From contig NZ_FQXR01000015.1 of assembly GCF_900130025.1 (NCBI RefSeq), forward strand, positions 1 through 59,679: DNA of 59,679 nt, read 5' to 3'. Made by a program: the position numbers and the translations under genes. The stretch comes from Sporanaerobacter acetigenes DSM 13106. GTDB taxonomy: Bacteria > Bacillota > Clostridia > Tissierellales > Sporanaerobacteraceae. The notes under the pieces were generated by a model. The model had not been told where the DNA came from, did no database searches, and worked only from the letters and a program-made list of their open reading frames with translations. Positions 17,997-26,224 of the stretch are shown in pieces; position 1 is the first letter of the stretch, and each line of letters opens with the position of its first letter.

Positions 17997-18554
17997 CTAA
18001 ACACCTTGCCATCTCCCAAATAGGTCATTGTCAACTCCTATTTGGTCTAATATTCTTCCAACTATGTTATAAACTATATCATCTATTCTCTCAGGATGAT
18101 TGTAAAACCCAGGACAAGCTGGAAGTATAGTCACACCTATTTTTGAAAGTTTAAGCATATTTTCAAGATGTATTGGACTTAAAGGTGTTTCTCTAGGAAC
18201 TAATACAAGTTTTCTACCTTCTTTTATATTTACATCAGCAGCTCTAGTCAAAAGACTTTCTGAAAACCCATTGGATACACTTGACAAAGTCTTCATGGAG
18301 CAAGGCACTATAACCATTCCATTTACTTTAAATGAACCACTGGCAATAGGAGCGGTAAAATCTTTATTGTCATGAAAATAGGTGGCCATACTCTTTAGCT
18401 CATCTAATTTCACACCACATTCATGATCCATAACATATTCTCCCATAGTAGATACTACTAGATGAGTTTCTATTTTTAGTTCTTGTAATACTTTAAGTAG
18501 AGCTAAGCTATATATGGCACCACTTCCTCCAGATATTCCAACAACTATTTTCAT
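17997..18554 (-). CDS. ubiX: UbiX-type flavin prenyltransferase
   Basis: A 185-residue flavoprotein that makes prenylated FMN for UbiD enzymes. It has the N-terminal GISGGSGAIYSLALL loop, VPCSMKTLSSVSNGFSESLLTRAADV and the VLVPRETPLSPIHLENMLKL block characteristic of UbiX/Pad1. It lies 15 bp upstream of the UbiD gene, so cofactor maker and user are coexpressed. It has the length and all the signature motifs I know for the family. Confidence 0.93.
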   Translation of the reverse strand: MKIVVGISGGSGAIYSLALLKVLQELKIETHLVVSTMGEYVMDHECGVKLDELKSMATYFHDNKDFTAPIASGSFKVNGMVIVPCSMKTLSSVSNGFSESLLTRAADVNIKEGRKLVLVPRETPLSPIHLENMLKLSKIGVTILPACPGFYNHPERIDDIVYNIVGRILDQIGVDNDLFGRWQGV

Positions 18555-18580
18555 ATTTCTTCCTCACTTTCAACAATCCA

Positions 18581-18596
18581 GAGGGCTAATGCCCTC
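18581..18596 (-). other. Intercistronic hairpin between amidase and ubiX
   Basis: GAGGGC (581-586) and GCCCTC (591-596) form a 6-bp GC-rich stem with a TAAT loop in the 47-bp gap. No U tract follows, so it is probably an mRNA stability or processing element and not a terminator. Confidence 0.4.
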
Positions 18597-18601
18597 ATAG
18601 A

Positions 18602-19204
18602 TTATTTGACTTTGTTTTCCTTGTCTCCTCCGCCTTCCCATGGATCCAAACCTTTTTCCCAAGCATCTATATATTCATCAATAGTCATTATCTTTGAAAA
18701 TATACTCAAGTCATTTAAACCATATTCATGCATTTCTTCAGTTTTTGATGCACAGCCATCACTTAACGTGATTACTTTATATGCTCTAGCCAATGCATCT
18801 GTAGCTGTACTTCTAACGCATACATTGGTCCATACACCTGTCATTACTACAGTATCTATATTTTCTTCTCTCAAATATAAATCTAAATCTGTATATGCAA
18901 ATCCACTATGTCTTCTCTTTTGAACTATATATTCACCTTTTTCTGGGTAAAGTTCAGGTATGAAATCTGAACCCCAAGTTCCCTTTACAGCATGCACTGG
19001 TCTAACTCTAAAATCAGCATCATTTTCTCTATGAGCTTCCTCAATAAATACTAATTGTACATCGTCCCCTTCTCTACCTCTAGCCCATTTGAAAAGTCTT
19101 TGTAAATCTGGAATGATTGTCTCTCCACCTGGACATCTAAGAGGAGCCTTTTCTCCAACAAAATCATTTAACATATCTATAACTAAGATTGCATGTCTTG
19201 CCAT
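18602..19204 (-). CDS. Isochorismatase-like cysteine hydrolase (N-carbamoyl/ureido amidase type)
   Basis: A 200-residue cysteine hydrolase with the family triad D10 (VIDMLNDF), K96 (YIVQKRRHSGF) and C129 (WTNVCVRSTATDA). Relatives include ureidoacrylate amidohydrolase, N-carbamoylsarcosine amidase and biuret/triuret hydrolases, all acting on ureido or amide C-N bonds. It starts 14 bp after the amidohydrolase gene. That pairing resembles hydantoinase plus carbamoylase, so a ring-opened ureido compound is the likely substrate. In the proposed pathway this would be 4-ureido-5-imidazolecarboxylate. Nicotinamidase is a less likely alternative. Confidence 0.85.
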   Translation of the reverse strand: MARHAILVIDMLNDFVGEKAPLRCPGGETIIPDLQRLFKWARGREGDDVQLVFIEEAHRENDADFRVRPVHAVKGTWGSDFIPELYPEKGEYIVQKRRHSGFAYTDLDLYLREENIDTVVMTGVWTNVCVRSTATDALARAYKVITLSDGCASKTEEMHEYGLNDLSIFSKIMTIDEYIDAWEKGLDPWEGGGDKENKVK

Positions 19205-19217
19205 TTTTTATTCCTCC

Positions 19218-20630
19218 TTAAAATTTTATTATATGATCAAGTTTTTGTATGCTTTGTCTCTTAACAAATTGACCATATCCTTCTTCTCCTACAATTCCTT
19301 CACCATCTTCATATACGACTTTTCCACGAACTATTGTCTTATAAATTTTGCCTTTTAGCTTAAATCCATCAAATGGTGTATATTTGTTTAGACAATACAT
19401 TTTATCTTTTTCAATGGTCCATTCTTTGTCAATATCTACAATTGTGAAATCTGCATCCGAACCTATATTCATAATGCCTTTCTTTGGATACAAGCCATAA
19501 TGTTTAGCTGCATTTGTACTTAGTATTTCAACTAATCTTGATAGAGAAATTCTTCCCTTGTTATATCCTTCACTTATGATGATTGGAGCCATAGTTTCTA
19601 CTCCAGGAATTCCTGGGAATGCAGTCCATATATTGAATCCTTCTTTTAATTTTTCAGTTTCAAGACTATATGGAGCATGGTCCGTTGCTATAAAGTCAAC
19701 ACTTCCTTCTTGTATCCCTTTCCATAGACGTTCATTGTCTTCAGTCGTTCTAATTGGTGGTGCAATCTTTGCAAGTTGTACGTATTTGCTCATAGTTTCT
19801 TCATAATTCAAAGTTAAATAGTGAGGACAAGTTTCAGCTGTTACATCTAATCCTCTCATCTTAGCTTCCTTAACTAAATCTGCCCCTATTCCTGTACTCA
19901 TGTGTACGATATGAAGTCTTACCCCTGTATCCTCTGCAAAACTTATTGCCAATTGAATAGCTACCTTTTCAGCCAAAATCATTCTTGCTTCTGCCCAAGC
20001 TGGTCCATCCATTCTTCCTTCTTCTTGAAAACGATTTACATAGAAATCACACATAGCAAAATTTTCAGCATGAACTCCAACAGGTAAGCCTGTTTTAGCT
20101 ACAGCTTTAAAACATTCATACATTTCAGGATCTGTAACTCTTGGATAAGTTGGAACTGATGGGGTCATATAAACCTTAAATCCTGTAACTCCATAATCTG
20201 CTTGTTCTTGTACATTGTGAAGCCAGCCTTCCCTTACATCCTCTCCTGTAACTCCACCCCATAAGGCAAAATCCACTATAGCTTTATCTTTAATTTTTTC
20301 TATTTTATTTTCAAGCTGTGCAACACTTCTTACTGAAGGAACTGAACAACAAGGCATATCAATAATAGTTGTAACTCCCCCTGCTGCTGCACCTGAAGTT
20401 CCTGTTAAAAAGTTTTCTCTGTGAGTAAATCCAGGATCCATAAAGTGAGTATGAGAATCTATACATCCAGGTATTGTAAGATTTCCTTTAGCATCTATTA
20501 TTTCTCTTCCTTCCAAACCTTCTATTGATTCTACAAATCCAGCTATTTTTCCATCTTTGACTAAAATATTTGTTAGAACGGTATCATGGCCTTGAGGTAT
20601 CCTGGCATTTTTAACAATTACATCATACAT
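19218..20630 (-). CDS. Cyclic amidohydrolase (allantoinase/hydantoinase-like); candidate xanthine amidohydrolase
   Basis: A 470-residue metal-dependent amidohydrolase of the dihydroorotase/allantoinase/dihydropyrimidinase group, which opens cyclic amides. Metal ligands are visible: HTH (H60, H62), the carbamylated lysine in GFKVYM (K152), H187, H243 and D317 (ATDHAPYS). It is the first gene of the minus-strand operon that continues into the ureido hydrolase, UbiX/UbiD and the shell. It may hydrolyse the pyrimidine ring of xanthine; that is inference, and allantoinase or hydantoinase remain possible. The last 17 residues (VKRQSIQKLDHIIKF region) could form an amphipathic tail such as those that target cargo into BMCs. 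Confidence 0.85.
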   Translation of the reverse strand: MYDVIVKNARIPQGHDTVLTNILVKDGKIAGFVESIEGLEGREIIDAKGNLTIPGCIDSHTHFMDPGFTHRENFLTGTSGAAAGGVTTIIDMPCCSVPSVRSVAQLENKIEKIKDKAIVDFALWGGVTGEDVREGWLHNVQEQADYGVTGFKVYMTPSVPTYPRVTDPEMYECFKAVAKTGLPVGVHAENFAMCDFYVNRFQEEGRMDGPAWAEARMILAEKVAIQLAISFAEDTGVRLHIVHMSTGIGADLVKEAKMRGLDVTAETCPHYLTLNYEETMSKYVQLAKIAPPIRTTEDNERLWKGIQEGSVDFIATDHAPYSLETEKLKEGFNIWTAFPGIPGVETMAPIIISEGYNKGRISLSRLVEILSTNAAKHYGLYPKKGIMNIGSDADFTIVDIDKEWTIEKDKMYCLNKYTPFDGFKLKGKIYKTIVRGKVVYEDGEGIVGEEGYGQFVKRQSIQKLDHIIKF

Positions 20631-20850
20631 GACAAATCCCCCTTTGTATTTAGGCTTTAGCCAACTTTTAAATTATGATAACATAGTAGTATAAAATATT
20701 CCTTGTTATTTTACTATAAAAATTTTTCAATTATATCTTTTGAATAGACTAATTTTTGTGAAAATTCACTAAACATTTTGTATGTTTTTAATAATGATTT
20801 TTAAGTCAAGCTATTATAAGATTTAATTAAAATATGAAAGGAGTGAAAAT
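20631..20850. promoter_or_regulatory. Divergent control region with GTGAA-AA-TTCAC operator candidate
   Basis: This 220-bp AT-rich gap separates the minus-strand shell/pathway operon from the plus-strand cyclase gene. A 12-bp inverted repeat GTGAAAATTCAC lies at 20758-20769, near the middle. A TATACT-like -10 for the minus strand is near 20690 and TATTAT for the plus strand near 20812, but neither has a good -35, which suits activator dependence. The PucR-type regulator encoded nearby is the obvious candidate. Confidence 0.45.
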
Positions 20851-21546
20851 ATGACTTTAAAGTTAATAGATCTCTCTCAAGAAATTTATGAAGGTATGTC
20901 TGTCTTCCCTATGCATCAGAAAACTTTCATTATGAGAAATATGACTTATGAAGAAAATATGGAAATGACAGGAAGCACCACTTTAGGCTTCTCTGCAAGA
21001 AATTTGCTTTTAAGTGAACACTGTGGTACCCATAGTGATGGAGTAGCAGAATTTAAACCTGGTGGCCCAACTATTGACAAAATGCCTTTGGAACATTTTT
21101 GGGGTAGTGCCCTATGTATTGACTTAAGTCATGTCAGATATCCAGCTTATATTGAACCAAAAGATTTGGAAGAAGCTGTAAGAAAATCTGGTCAAGAAAT
21201 AAAAAAGGGAGATATAATTTTGCTATACACTGGCCATCATAACAGAACCTATGGTACTAAGGCATTTCAAACAGATTATACAGGTCTTAGTTATGAAGGA
21301 GCAAAATGGTTGGCTGAACGTGGAGTCATGAATATAGGCGTAGATGCACCAGCTATAGATCAAACTCCAGATGATATAAACTTTTCAGGCCATTTAGTTT
21401 GTGGAGAATATAATATAACCAATACAGAAAATTTGTGCAACCTCGACAAAGTAGTTAATAAAAGATTTTTATATATTGGACTCCCTTTAAAAATAAGAGA
21501 CGGTTCTGGTTCACCTATAAGATCTGTAGCATTGGTAGAAGAATAA
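20851..21546 (+). CDS. Cyclase-family metal-dependent hydrolase (KynB/isatin hydrolase-like)
   Basis: A 231-residue member of the cyclase superfamily, which includes arylformamidase KynB and isatin hydrolase. The metal motif HCGTHSD (H57, H61, D63) and the downstream GVDAPAID motif are present. Enzymes of this fold cut amide bonds, including the lactam of isatin. It is the only plus-strand gene of the island, divergent from the amidohydrolase and convergent with pucR. It is a candidate for opening 4-imidazolone to formiminoglycine, or for hydrolysing a formyl/formimino intermediate; both are inference. AAAGGAG precedes the ATG. Confidence 0.82.
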   Translation: MTLKLIDLSQEIYEGMSVFPMHQKTFIMRNMTYEENMEMTGSTTLGFSARNLLLSEHCGTHSDGVAEFKPGGPTIDKMPLEHFWGSALCIDLSHVRYPAYIEPKDLEEAVRKSGQEIKKGDIILLYTGHHNRTYGTKAFQTDYTGLSYEGAKWLAERGVMNIGVDAPAIDQTPDDINFSGHLVCGEYNITNTENLCNLDKVVNKRFLYIGLPLKIRDGSGSPIRSVALVEE

Positions 21547-21571
21547 AAAGGCTTCCAATGGAAGCCTTTTT
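21545..21571. terminator. Bidirectional terminator between cyclase gene and pucR
   Basis: AAAAGGCTTCC and GGAAGCCTTTT form an 11-bp stem with a 3-nt loop. The A-rich left and T-rich right flanks serve both convergent genes. Confidence 0.9.
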
Positions 21572-23237
21572 ATTTCACAAGTAGTTCTTTTATCTTCAGT
21601 GCAATTTCAAGATTCAATCTATCATTTGGATCATCTAAATTCATTCCAGTGATTTCATTTATTCTGTTTATTCTATAGAGAATAGTATTGTAGTGAGTAT
21701 ATAATGCATCTGACATTTTCTTTAAATTCCCATTATGTTCAAAATAAGATTCTAAAGTCTTTACAAGTTCTGTAGATTTTTTCTTATCATAATCAGCCAA
21801 AGATTTTAATGTGCCATTGTAGAAATCCTCCAATTCTTCAGTCAAAAAATCTTGACAAAGAATCTTGAATATCCCCAATTCATCATAAGTAACAACTCTT
21901 TTATCTGTCAATACTTTTCCTGTTCTAATAGTCTTTAAAGCATCTGAAAAACTTTTATTTACATCTTCCAGTCCTTTATAAGCTCGTCCCACTCCAATCT
22001 TAAATTCCATATTTTCAAATTTTTTAGACAATTCCCGTTCCAATAAATCGTTAAATTCCTTTAGTTTATCTTGTTCTGTACCTTGTTTTTCAAATCCCAA
22101 TAAAATCTGTATACCACTCATTTTACTAGCTACTATTCCGTGTAATTCCAAATTTGAAATAATATCTTCAATAATAGAAACAACTTTGTTCACATAATCT
22201 TGAACATAATCAACAAAAAATTCTTCTCCCTTATTTAAAATAAATTTAAAACTCATTACTTCTATAATATATATATCATTATAATTTAAATTGAAAAAAT
22301 GAGCCCTTTCCAATGCTTTTTTCTTTCTCTTTAAATCTGTTGAAATAAGGTCTTCAAAAAATTCTGATCTGTATCTAATTTCTACTTCTTTTACTGACAA
22401 TTCTTGCAATACTCCTAAGGCAATGGCAGTAGAAGCACTTTCAAGTATAGATAAATCAAAACCACCCAAAGGTGTGTTTATAGCCCAAGTGAATATATGA
22501 CCATATATATTATCTTTAACTATAATTGGCATAATCATTCGCTTTATATACTTCCCATTTATAAGTACTTTGCTCTCCTCAAGTCTTTTCAAACTACTTC
22601 TTGTAGAAATTGGCTCATAAAATTTTTTTATATCTTTTCTAAAAAATTCTTTTATATCTTCATCTACTCCATCAAATATCTCTACATTCTCATTGCAAAA
22701 ATCTAGAGACAAATAAACAGGATTCTTTATGTTTTCGGAAACTATTAAAGCTAATTCCCCTATACCGTTTCCTTCAAGCATAGCATTCATATATTCTTCG
22801 TGAACTTTTTCAATTCTCTCCAAAAGAGAAGCTTGTTTGTTAAATATTTCTTTCAGTGCTTCTGTCATTATATTAGATAGCGGTATAGAATAATAAATAT
22901 CTATTATAGGAAAATCCAAATGGTCTGCCAAATTTATGACCTCTTCAGGAAGGCTGTCAAGATAAGGATAAATTTTAATACCAATTCCCGCTAGCTTTTT
23001 TCTGGAACATTCTTTTATAAGTCTCTTTTGTTCTTCTGCATCATCCTTTTTAAAAGAATAAGCAGTAGTCAGCAAAAACTCTCCCTCCTGAACCCAGTCA
23101 ATTATATCTGGATCTGCCATGATATTGACTTTAGAAATAGTATTTCTAATACCTTTAAATCCAGCCACTATTTTGCAATCTTCCATTACTTCTAGTTTAA
23201 GCATATCTTCAACAGTGATGCCATTTTGCCTAGACAT
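21570..23237 (-). CDS. pucR: PucR-family transcriptional regulator
   Basis: A 555-residue regulator. The N-terminal PucR-like domain covers about residues 8-125 (ITVEDMLKLEVMEDCKIVAG...), a GGDEF-like/CdaR middle follows, and the C-terminal PucR helix-turn-helix is near residues 490-550 (NLKKMSDALYTHYNTILYRI). The family founder controls purine catabolism in Bacillus subtilis. Located inside the purine island and cotranscribed behind fchA (28-bp gap), it is the likely controller of this locus. No N-terminal membrane segment is present, so the ligand would be cytoplasmic. Confidence 0.88.
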   Translation of the reverse strand: MSRQNGITVEDMLKLEVMEDCKIVAGFKGIRNTISKVNIMADPDIIDWVQEGEFLLTTAYSFKKDDAEEQKRLIKECSRKKLAGIGIKIYPYLDSLPEEVINLADHLDFPIIDIYYSIPLSNIMTEALKEIFNKQASLLERIEKVHEEYMNAMLEGNGIGELALIVSENIKNPVYLSLDFCNENVEIFDGVDEDIKEFFRKDIKKFYEPISTRSSLKRLEESKVLINGKYIKRMIMPIIVKDNIYGHIFTWAINTPLGGFDLSILESASTAIALGVLQELSVKEVEIRYRSEFFEDLISTDLKRKKKALERAHFFNLNYNDIYIIEVMSFKFILNKGEEFFVDYVQDYVNKVVSIIEDIISNLELHGIVASKMSGIQILLGFEKQGTEQDKLKEFNDLLERELSKKFENMEFKIGVGRAYKGLEDVNKSFSDALKTIRTGKVLTDKRVVTYDELGIFKILCQDFLTEELEDFYNGTLKSLADYDKKKSTELVKTLESYFEHNGNLKKMSDALYTHYNTILYRINRINEITGMNLDDPNDRLNLEIALKIKELLVK

Positions 23238-23265
23238 ATATATCTACCCCTTATAAATACCCTCT

Positions 23266-23904
23266 TTAGCCTAATTTTTCATAGACAATTTTCAGTAGTT
23301 CTTCTTTTAATTCTTTTCCTTCTCCCAATATCCTATCTATTTCATTTTGTATATTATCTACATATTTCTCATCTTTCAATCCACCAAGATTTATTTTTAC
23401 ATTGAGCAACGCTCCCTCTAATCCTGCATAAGCAAGTAACGCTCCTACGCCTACATCAGTTATTGCATTTTGATTTCCATACAATGCAAAGGTTTTCTGA
23501 AGTTTTAATACTTCCAAACACTCTTTTGCACACCCTAAAGGTACTTCTAAGGCTTCCTTAGTAGCATTTTCAATGGCTTCTTTTCTTGCATTTTTTTCTT
23601 CTTCTGTTTCCTTTGGCATCTTAAATGCAACCATGACTTTATTGAAAGATAAGGTATCTTCATCAACATAATTGTTAAGTCTCTCAATAGAAGCTTGAAC
23701 TTTAACTAAATTTTCATTTAATTCATTTTTTTTATCTCCATCTAATTTTTCATAAGCTTTTCTACCAACAGTTAAATTTCCAACCATACTAGTCAAAGCG
23801 GCACCTAGGCTACCAACCAATGCAGAAACACTGCCGCCTCCTGGAGCGGGTTCATTGCTTGCAACTTGGCTTACAAAATCCTTTACATTTTTTTCAATTA
23901 ACAT
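23266..23904 (-). CDS. fchA: Formimidoyl-THF cyclodeaminase (FchA-like)
   Basis: A 212-residue helical enzyme of the cyclodeaminase family, with the opening FVSQVASNEPAPGGGSVSALVGSLGAAL that defines FTCD-C/FchA. It turns 5-formimino-THF into 5,10-methenyl-THF plus ammonia. In purinolytic clostridia this follows formiminotransfer from formiminoglycine, and in histidine degradation it follows formiminoglutamate. No hut genes are here, so the purine route is the better fit. It is placed between the formate channel and pucR. The separate formiminotransferase is not in the window. Confidence 0.9.
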   Translation of the reverse strand: MLIEKNVKDFVSQVASNEPAPGGGSVSALVGSLGAALTSMVGNLTVGRKAYEKLDGDKKNELNENLVKVQASIERLNNYVDEDTLSFNKVMVAFKMPKETEEEKNARKEAIENATKEALEVPLGCAKECLEVLKLQKTFALYGNQNAITDVGVGALLAYAGLEGALLNVKINLGGLKDEKYVDNIQNEIDRILGEGKELKEELLKIVYEKLG

Positions 23905-23961
23905 AAAAACACCTCCTATAAATATTGCTTAAAAAATTATAGCATATTGGAAAATTATTGT

Positions 23962-24726
23962 CTACTTGTCTAAATAAACATAGACTATATAGTATACAAA
24001 AGGTATAAAAATTCCTCCACCTAAAATATTCCCTAATGTCACAGGAATTAAATTTCCTGTCCACATTTTGGGCCACGAAATATTTGCTCCTAAAAATTTC
24101 CCCAAAGGAATATAAAACATATTTGCTACACTATGTTCATATCCCATAAGTACAAAGAGCATTATAGGAAACCATATGGCAAGTATTTTTGAGCCAATAT
24201 CTTTAGCTCCTGTAGCCATCCATACAGCTAATACAACTAAGATATTACACAAAAATCCCCTTATTAAAGCTTGACTGATTGACAAATTGGCTTTACCTAT
24301 AGCTGTAGATACAGCTAATTCACTTATATTTTCATTTGCCAATCCAGTTTTAGAAATCAAAAATGCTAAAAATACAGAACCTATGAAATTGCCTACATAA
24401 ACTATTATCCAATTTGAGAACATCTCTTTAAATGTAATTTTCTTATCTAATAGTGCCATTGTCATAAGATTATTTCCTGTAAACAATTCGCCACCAGCAA
24501 TTATAACAAACATAAGACCTACTGGAAAAACTACAGCCCCCAAAAATTTCATAAGTCCCAAATCTAAATTACCCAAAGACTGCATGACAGTTAAACTTCC
24601 ATAGGCACCAAAACCTATAAACATTCCTGCAAATATACTCAATAAAAGTTTTTCAAAAATTGATAATTTTCCTTTTTTAACTCCTGATTCAATAGTTTTT
24701 AGTGCTATTTCTCTTGGCGTAAGCAT
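23962..24726 (-). CDS. Formate/nitrite channel family protein (FocA-like)
   Basis: A 254-residue FNT-family membrane protein with six hydrophobic helices. The characteristic blocks are GAYGSLTVMQS, GGELFTGNNLMTMA and GNFIGSVFLAFL. Family members move formate, nitrite or hydrosulfide. Next to formimino-THF cyclodeaminase, formate export is the likely job, since methenyl-THF can be converted to formate with ATP gain; that is inference. The gene is 46 bp after a Na+/amino-acid symporter gene and 57 bp before fchA. Confidence 0.88.
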   Translation of the reverse strand: MLTPREIALKTIESGVKKGKLSIFEKLLLSIFAGMFIGFGAYGSLTVMQSLGNLDLGLMKFLGAVVFPVGLMFVIIAGGELFTGNNLMTMALLDKKITFKEMFSNWIIVYVGNFIGSVFLAFLISKTGLANENISELAVSTAIGKANLSISQALIRGFLCNILVVLAVWMATGAKDIGSKILAIWFPIMLFVLMGYEHSVANMFYIPLGKFLGANISWPKMWTGNLIPVTLGNILGGGIFIPFVYYIVYVYLDK

Positions 24727-24771
24727 TAAAGGCCCCCCTTTTATCTAAACTTACATTATTGTACTATTATA

Positions 24772-26109
24772 TCATATCTTGGATTCAAAATCTTTAAGGG
24801 ATTCTGAAACTTTTGAACTTAAAATAAACAATGCAATGAGGTTTGGAATGATCATCAATCCATTAAACATATCAGCAATACTCCAAACAAGTTCCACTTC
24901 CAAAATCGAACCAAATACTACAAACAAAAGCACTATTATTCTATAATATTTTATTCCGCCTTTTCCAAATAAAAATCTTATATTTGCTTCTCCAAAAAAA
25001 TACCAACCAATAATAGTAGAAAAAGCAAAGAAAAATAAACTTATAGCTATAAATGGATTCCCATATTTCCCAAACCCTGCTGTGAAAGCCATTTGAGTAA
25101 GTTCTGGCCCTGTAGCTCCAGAAGTATAAACTCCCGTAGTTATTATTACAAGAGCCGTCATTGTACAAATGACTACAGTATCTATAAAAACACCTACCAT
25201 AGCAACAAGACCTTGTTCTCCAGGATGATTCACCTTTGCTACTGCATGAGCATGAGGTGTGGAACCCATTCCAGCTTCATTTGAAAATAGTCCTCTCGAA
25301 ACTCCATACCTAATAGCCTCTTTTATTGTCACGCCCAAAACCCCTCCTGCAATTGCTTGGGGACTAAAAGCTCCTACAAAAATTGATCTAAATGCGGGTA
25401 TTATTTGTCTATAATTTATTATTATTATTATTAAACTACCTACAATATATAATACTGCCATAAATGGTACTACCAATTCAGTAAAAGAAGCTATTCTAGT
25501 TATCCCTCCAATTAAAATCATTCCAGCTACAATTGCTGTAAATATTCCTATCCATATTTTATTTATTCCAAAAGCTCTATTAGCAGCTGCAGCTATGGAA
25601 TTTGACTGAACCATATTCCCTACAAATCCTAGAGCAATTATGATTGCTATAGAGAAAAACACCGCCAATCCTTTACTCTTTGCTCCTTTACTTATATAAT
25701 AAGCTGGCCCTCCTGTTATTTCACCATCAATTTTTTCCTTATAAATTTGAGCCAGCACAGCCTCAGCAAAAATTGTTGACATACCAAAAAAAGCACTTAT
25801 CCACATCCAAAATATGGCTCCTGGCCCTCCTGAAGCTATGGCTGTAGCTACACCTGCCAAGTTTCCTGTCCCAACTTGGGCAGCTATAGCTGTGGCTAGA
25901 GCCTGAAAAGACGTCATACCATCTTTATCTGCTTTTTCACCTTTTTTAAAAATCCCACCAAATACTTGCTTCATACCTCTATTTATTTGTCTTATTTGAG
26001 GAAACCTAAGTTTTATAGAAAAATATATTCCTGTTCCAACAAGTAAAAAAATAAGTATATATCCCCATAAATAGTCATTAACCGTTTTTATAATACCTTC
26101 AAAAGTCAT
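24772..26109 (-). CDS. Na+:alanine/glycine symporter (AGCS), copy 1
   Basis: A 445-residue AGCS-family symporter with about 10-11 transmembrane segments. It shows the family motifs GMTSFQALATAIAAQVGTGN and SNEAGMGSTPHAHAVA. Substrates in the family are alanine and glycine with Na+ or H+. Glycine is an end product of clostridial purine breakdown, which would explain two such genes beside fchA. It shares long stretches of identical DNA with copy 2 at 26225. It heads the unit AGCS-FNT-fchA-pucR. Confidence 0.93.
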   Translation of the reverse strand: MTFEGIIKTVNDYLWGYILIFLLVGTGIYFSIKLRFPQIRQINRGMKQVFGGIFKKGEKADKDGMTSFQALATAIAAQVGTGNLAGVATAIASGGPGAIFWMWISAFFGMSTIFAEAVLAQIYKEKIDGEITGGPAYYISKGAKSKGLAVFFSIAIIIALGFVGNMVQSNSIAAAANRAFGINKIWIGIFTAIVAGMILIGGITRIASFTELVVPFMAVLYIVGSLIIIIINYRQIIPAFRSIFVGAFSPQAIAGGVLGVTIKEAIRYGVSRGLFSNEAGMGSTPHAHAVAKVNHPGEQGLVAMVGVFIDTVVICTMTALVIITTGVYTSGATGPELTQMAFTAGFGKYGNPFIAISLFFFAFSTIIGWYFFGEANIRFLFGKGGIKYYRIIVLLFVVFGSILEVELVWSIADMFNGLMIIPNLIALFILSSKVSESLKDFESKI

Positions 26110-26174
26110 TTTTTTCTCTCCTTTCCTATATACTTATTTTTAGTATTTTCATTAATTAAAAAAATATATTGGAC

Positions 26175-26218
26175 AAAAAATAACAAATCTCCAGTAAACT
26201 GGAGATTTGTTATTTTTT
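26175..26218. terminator. Terminator after AGCS copy 2
   Basis: A 20-bp A/T-tipped stem around CCAG-TAAA-CTGG (26191-26202), with A- and T-runs on both sides. It ends the copy-2 transcript (stop at 26225) before copy 1. It could work in either direction. Confidence 0.9.
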
Positions 26219-26224
26219 AAATTT

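Noticed and set aside
23962-24726. Nitrite transporter
   Set aside because: No nitrite reductase or assimilation gene is nearby; the neighbour fchA makes formate the better guess.
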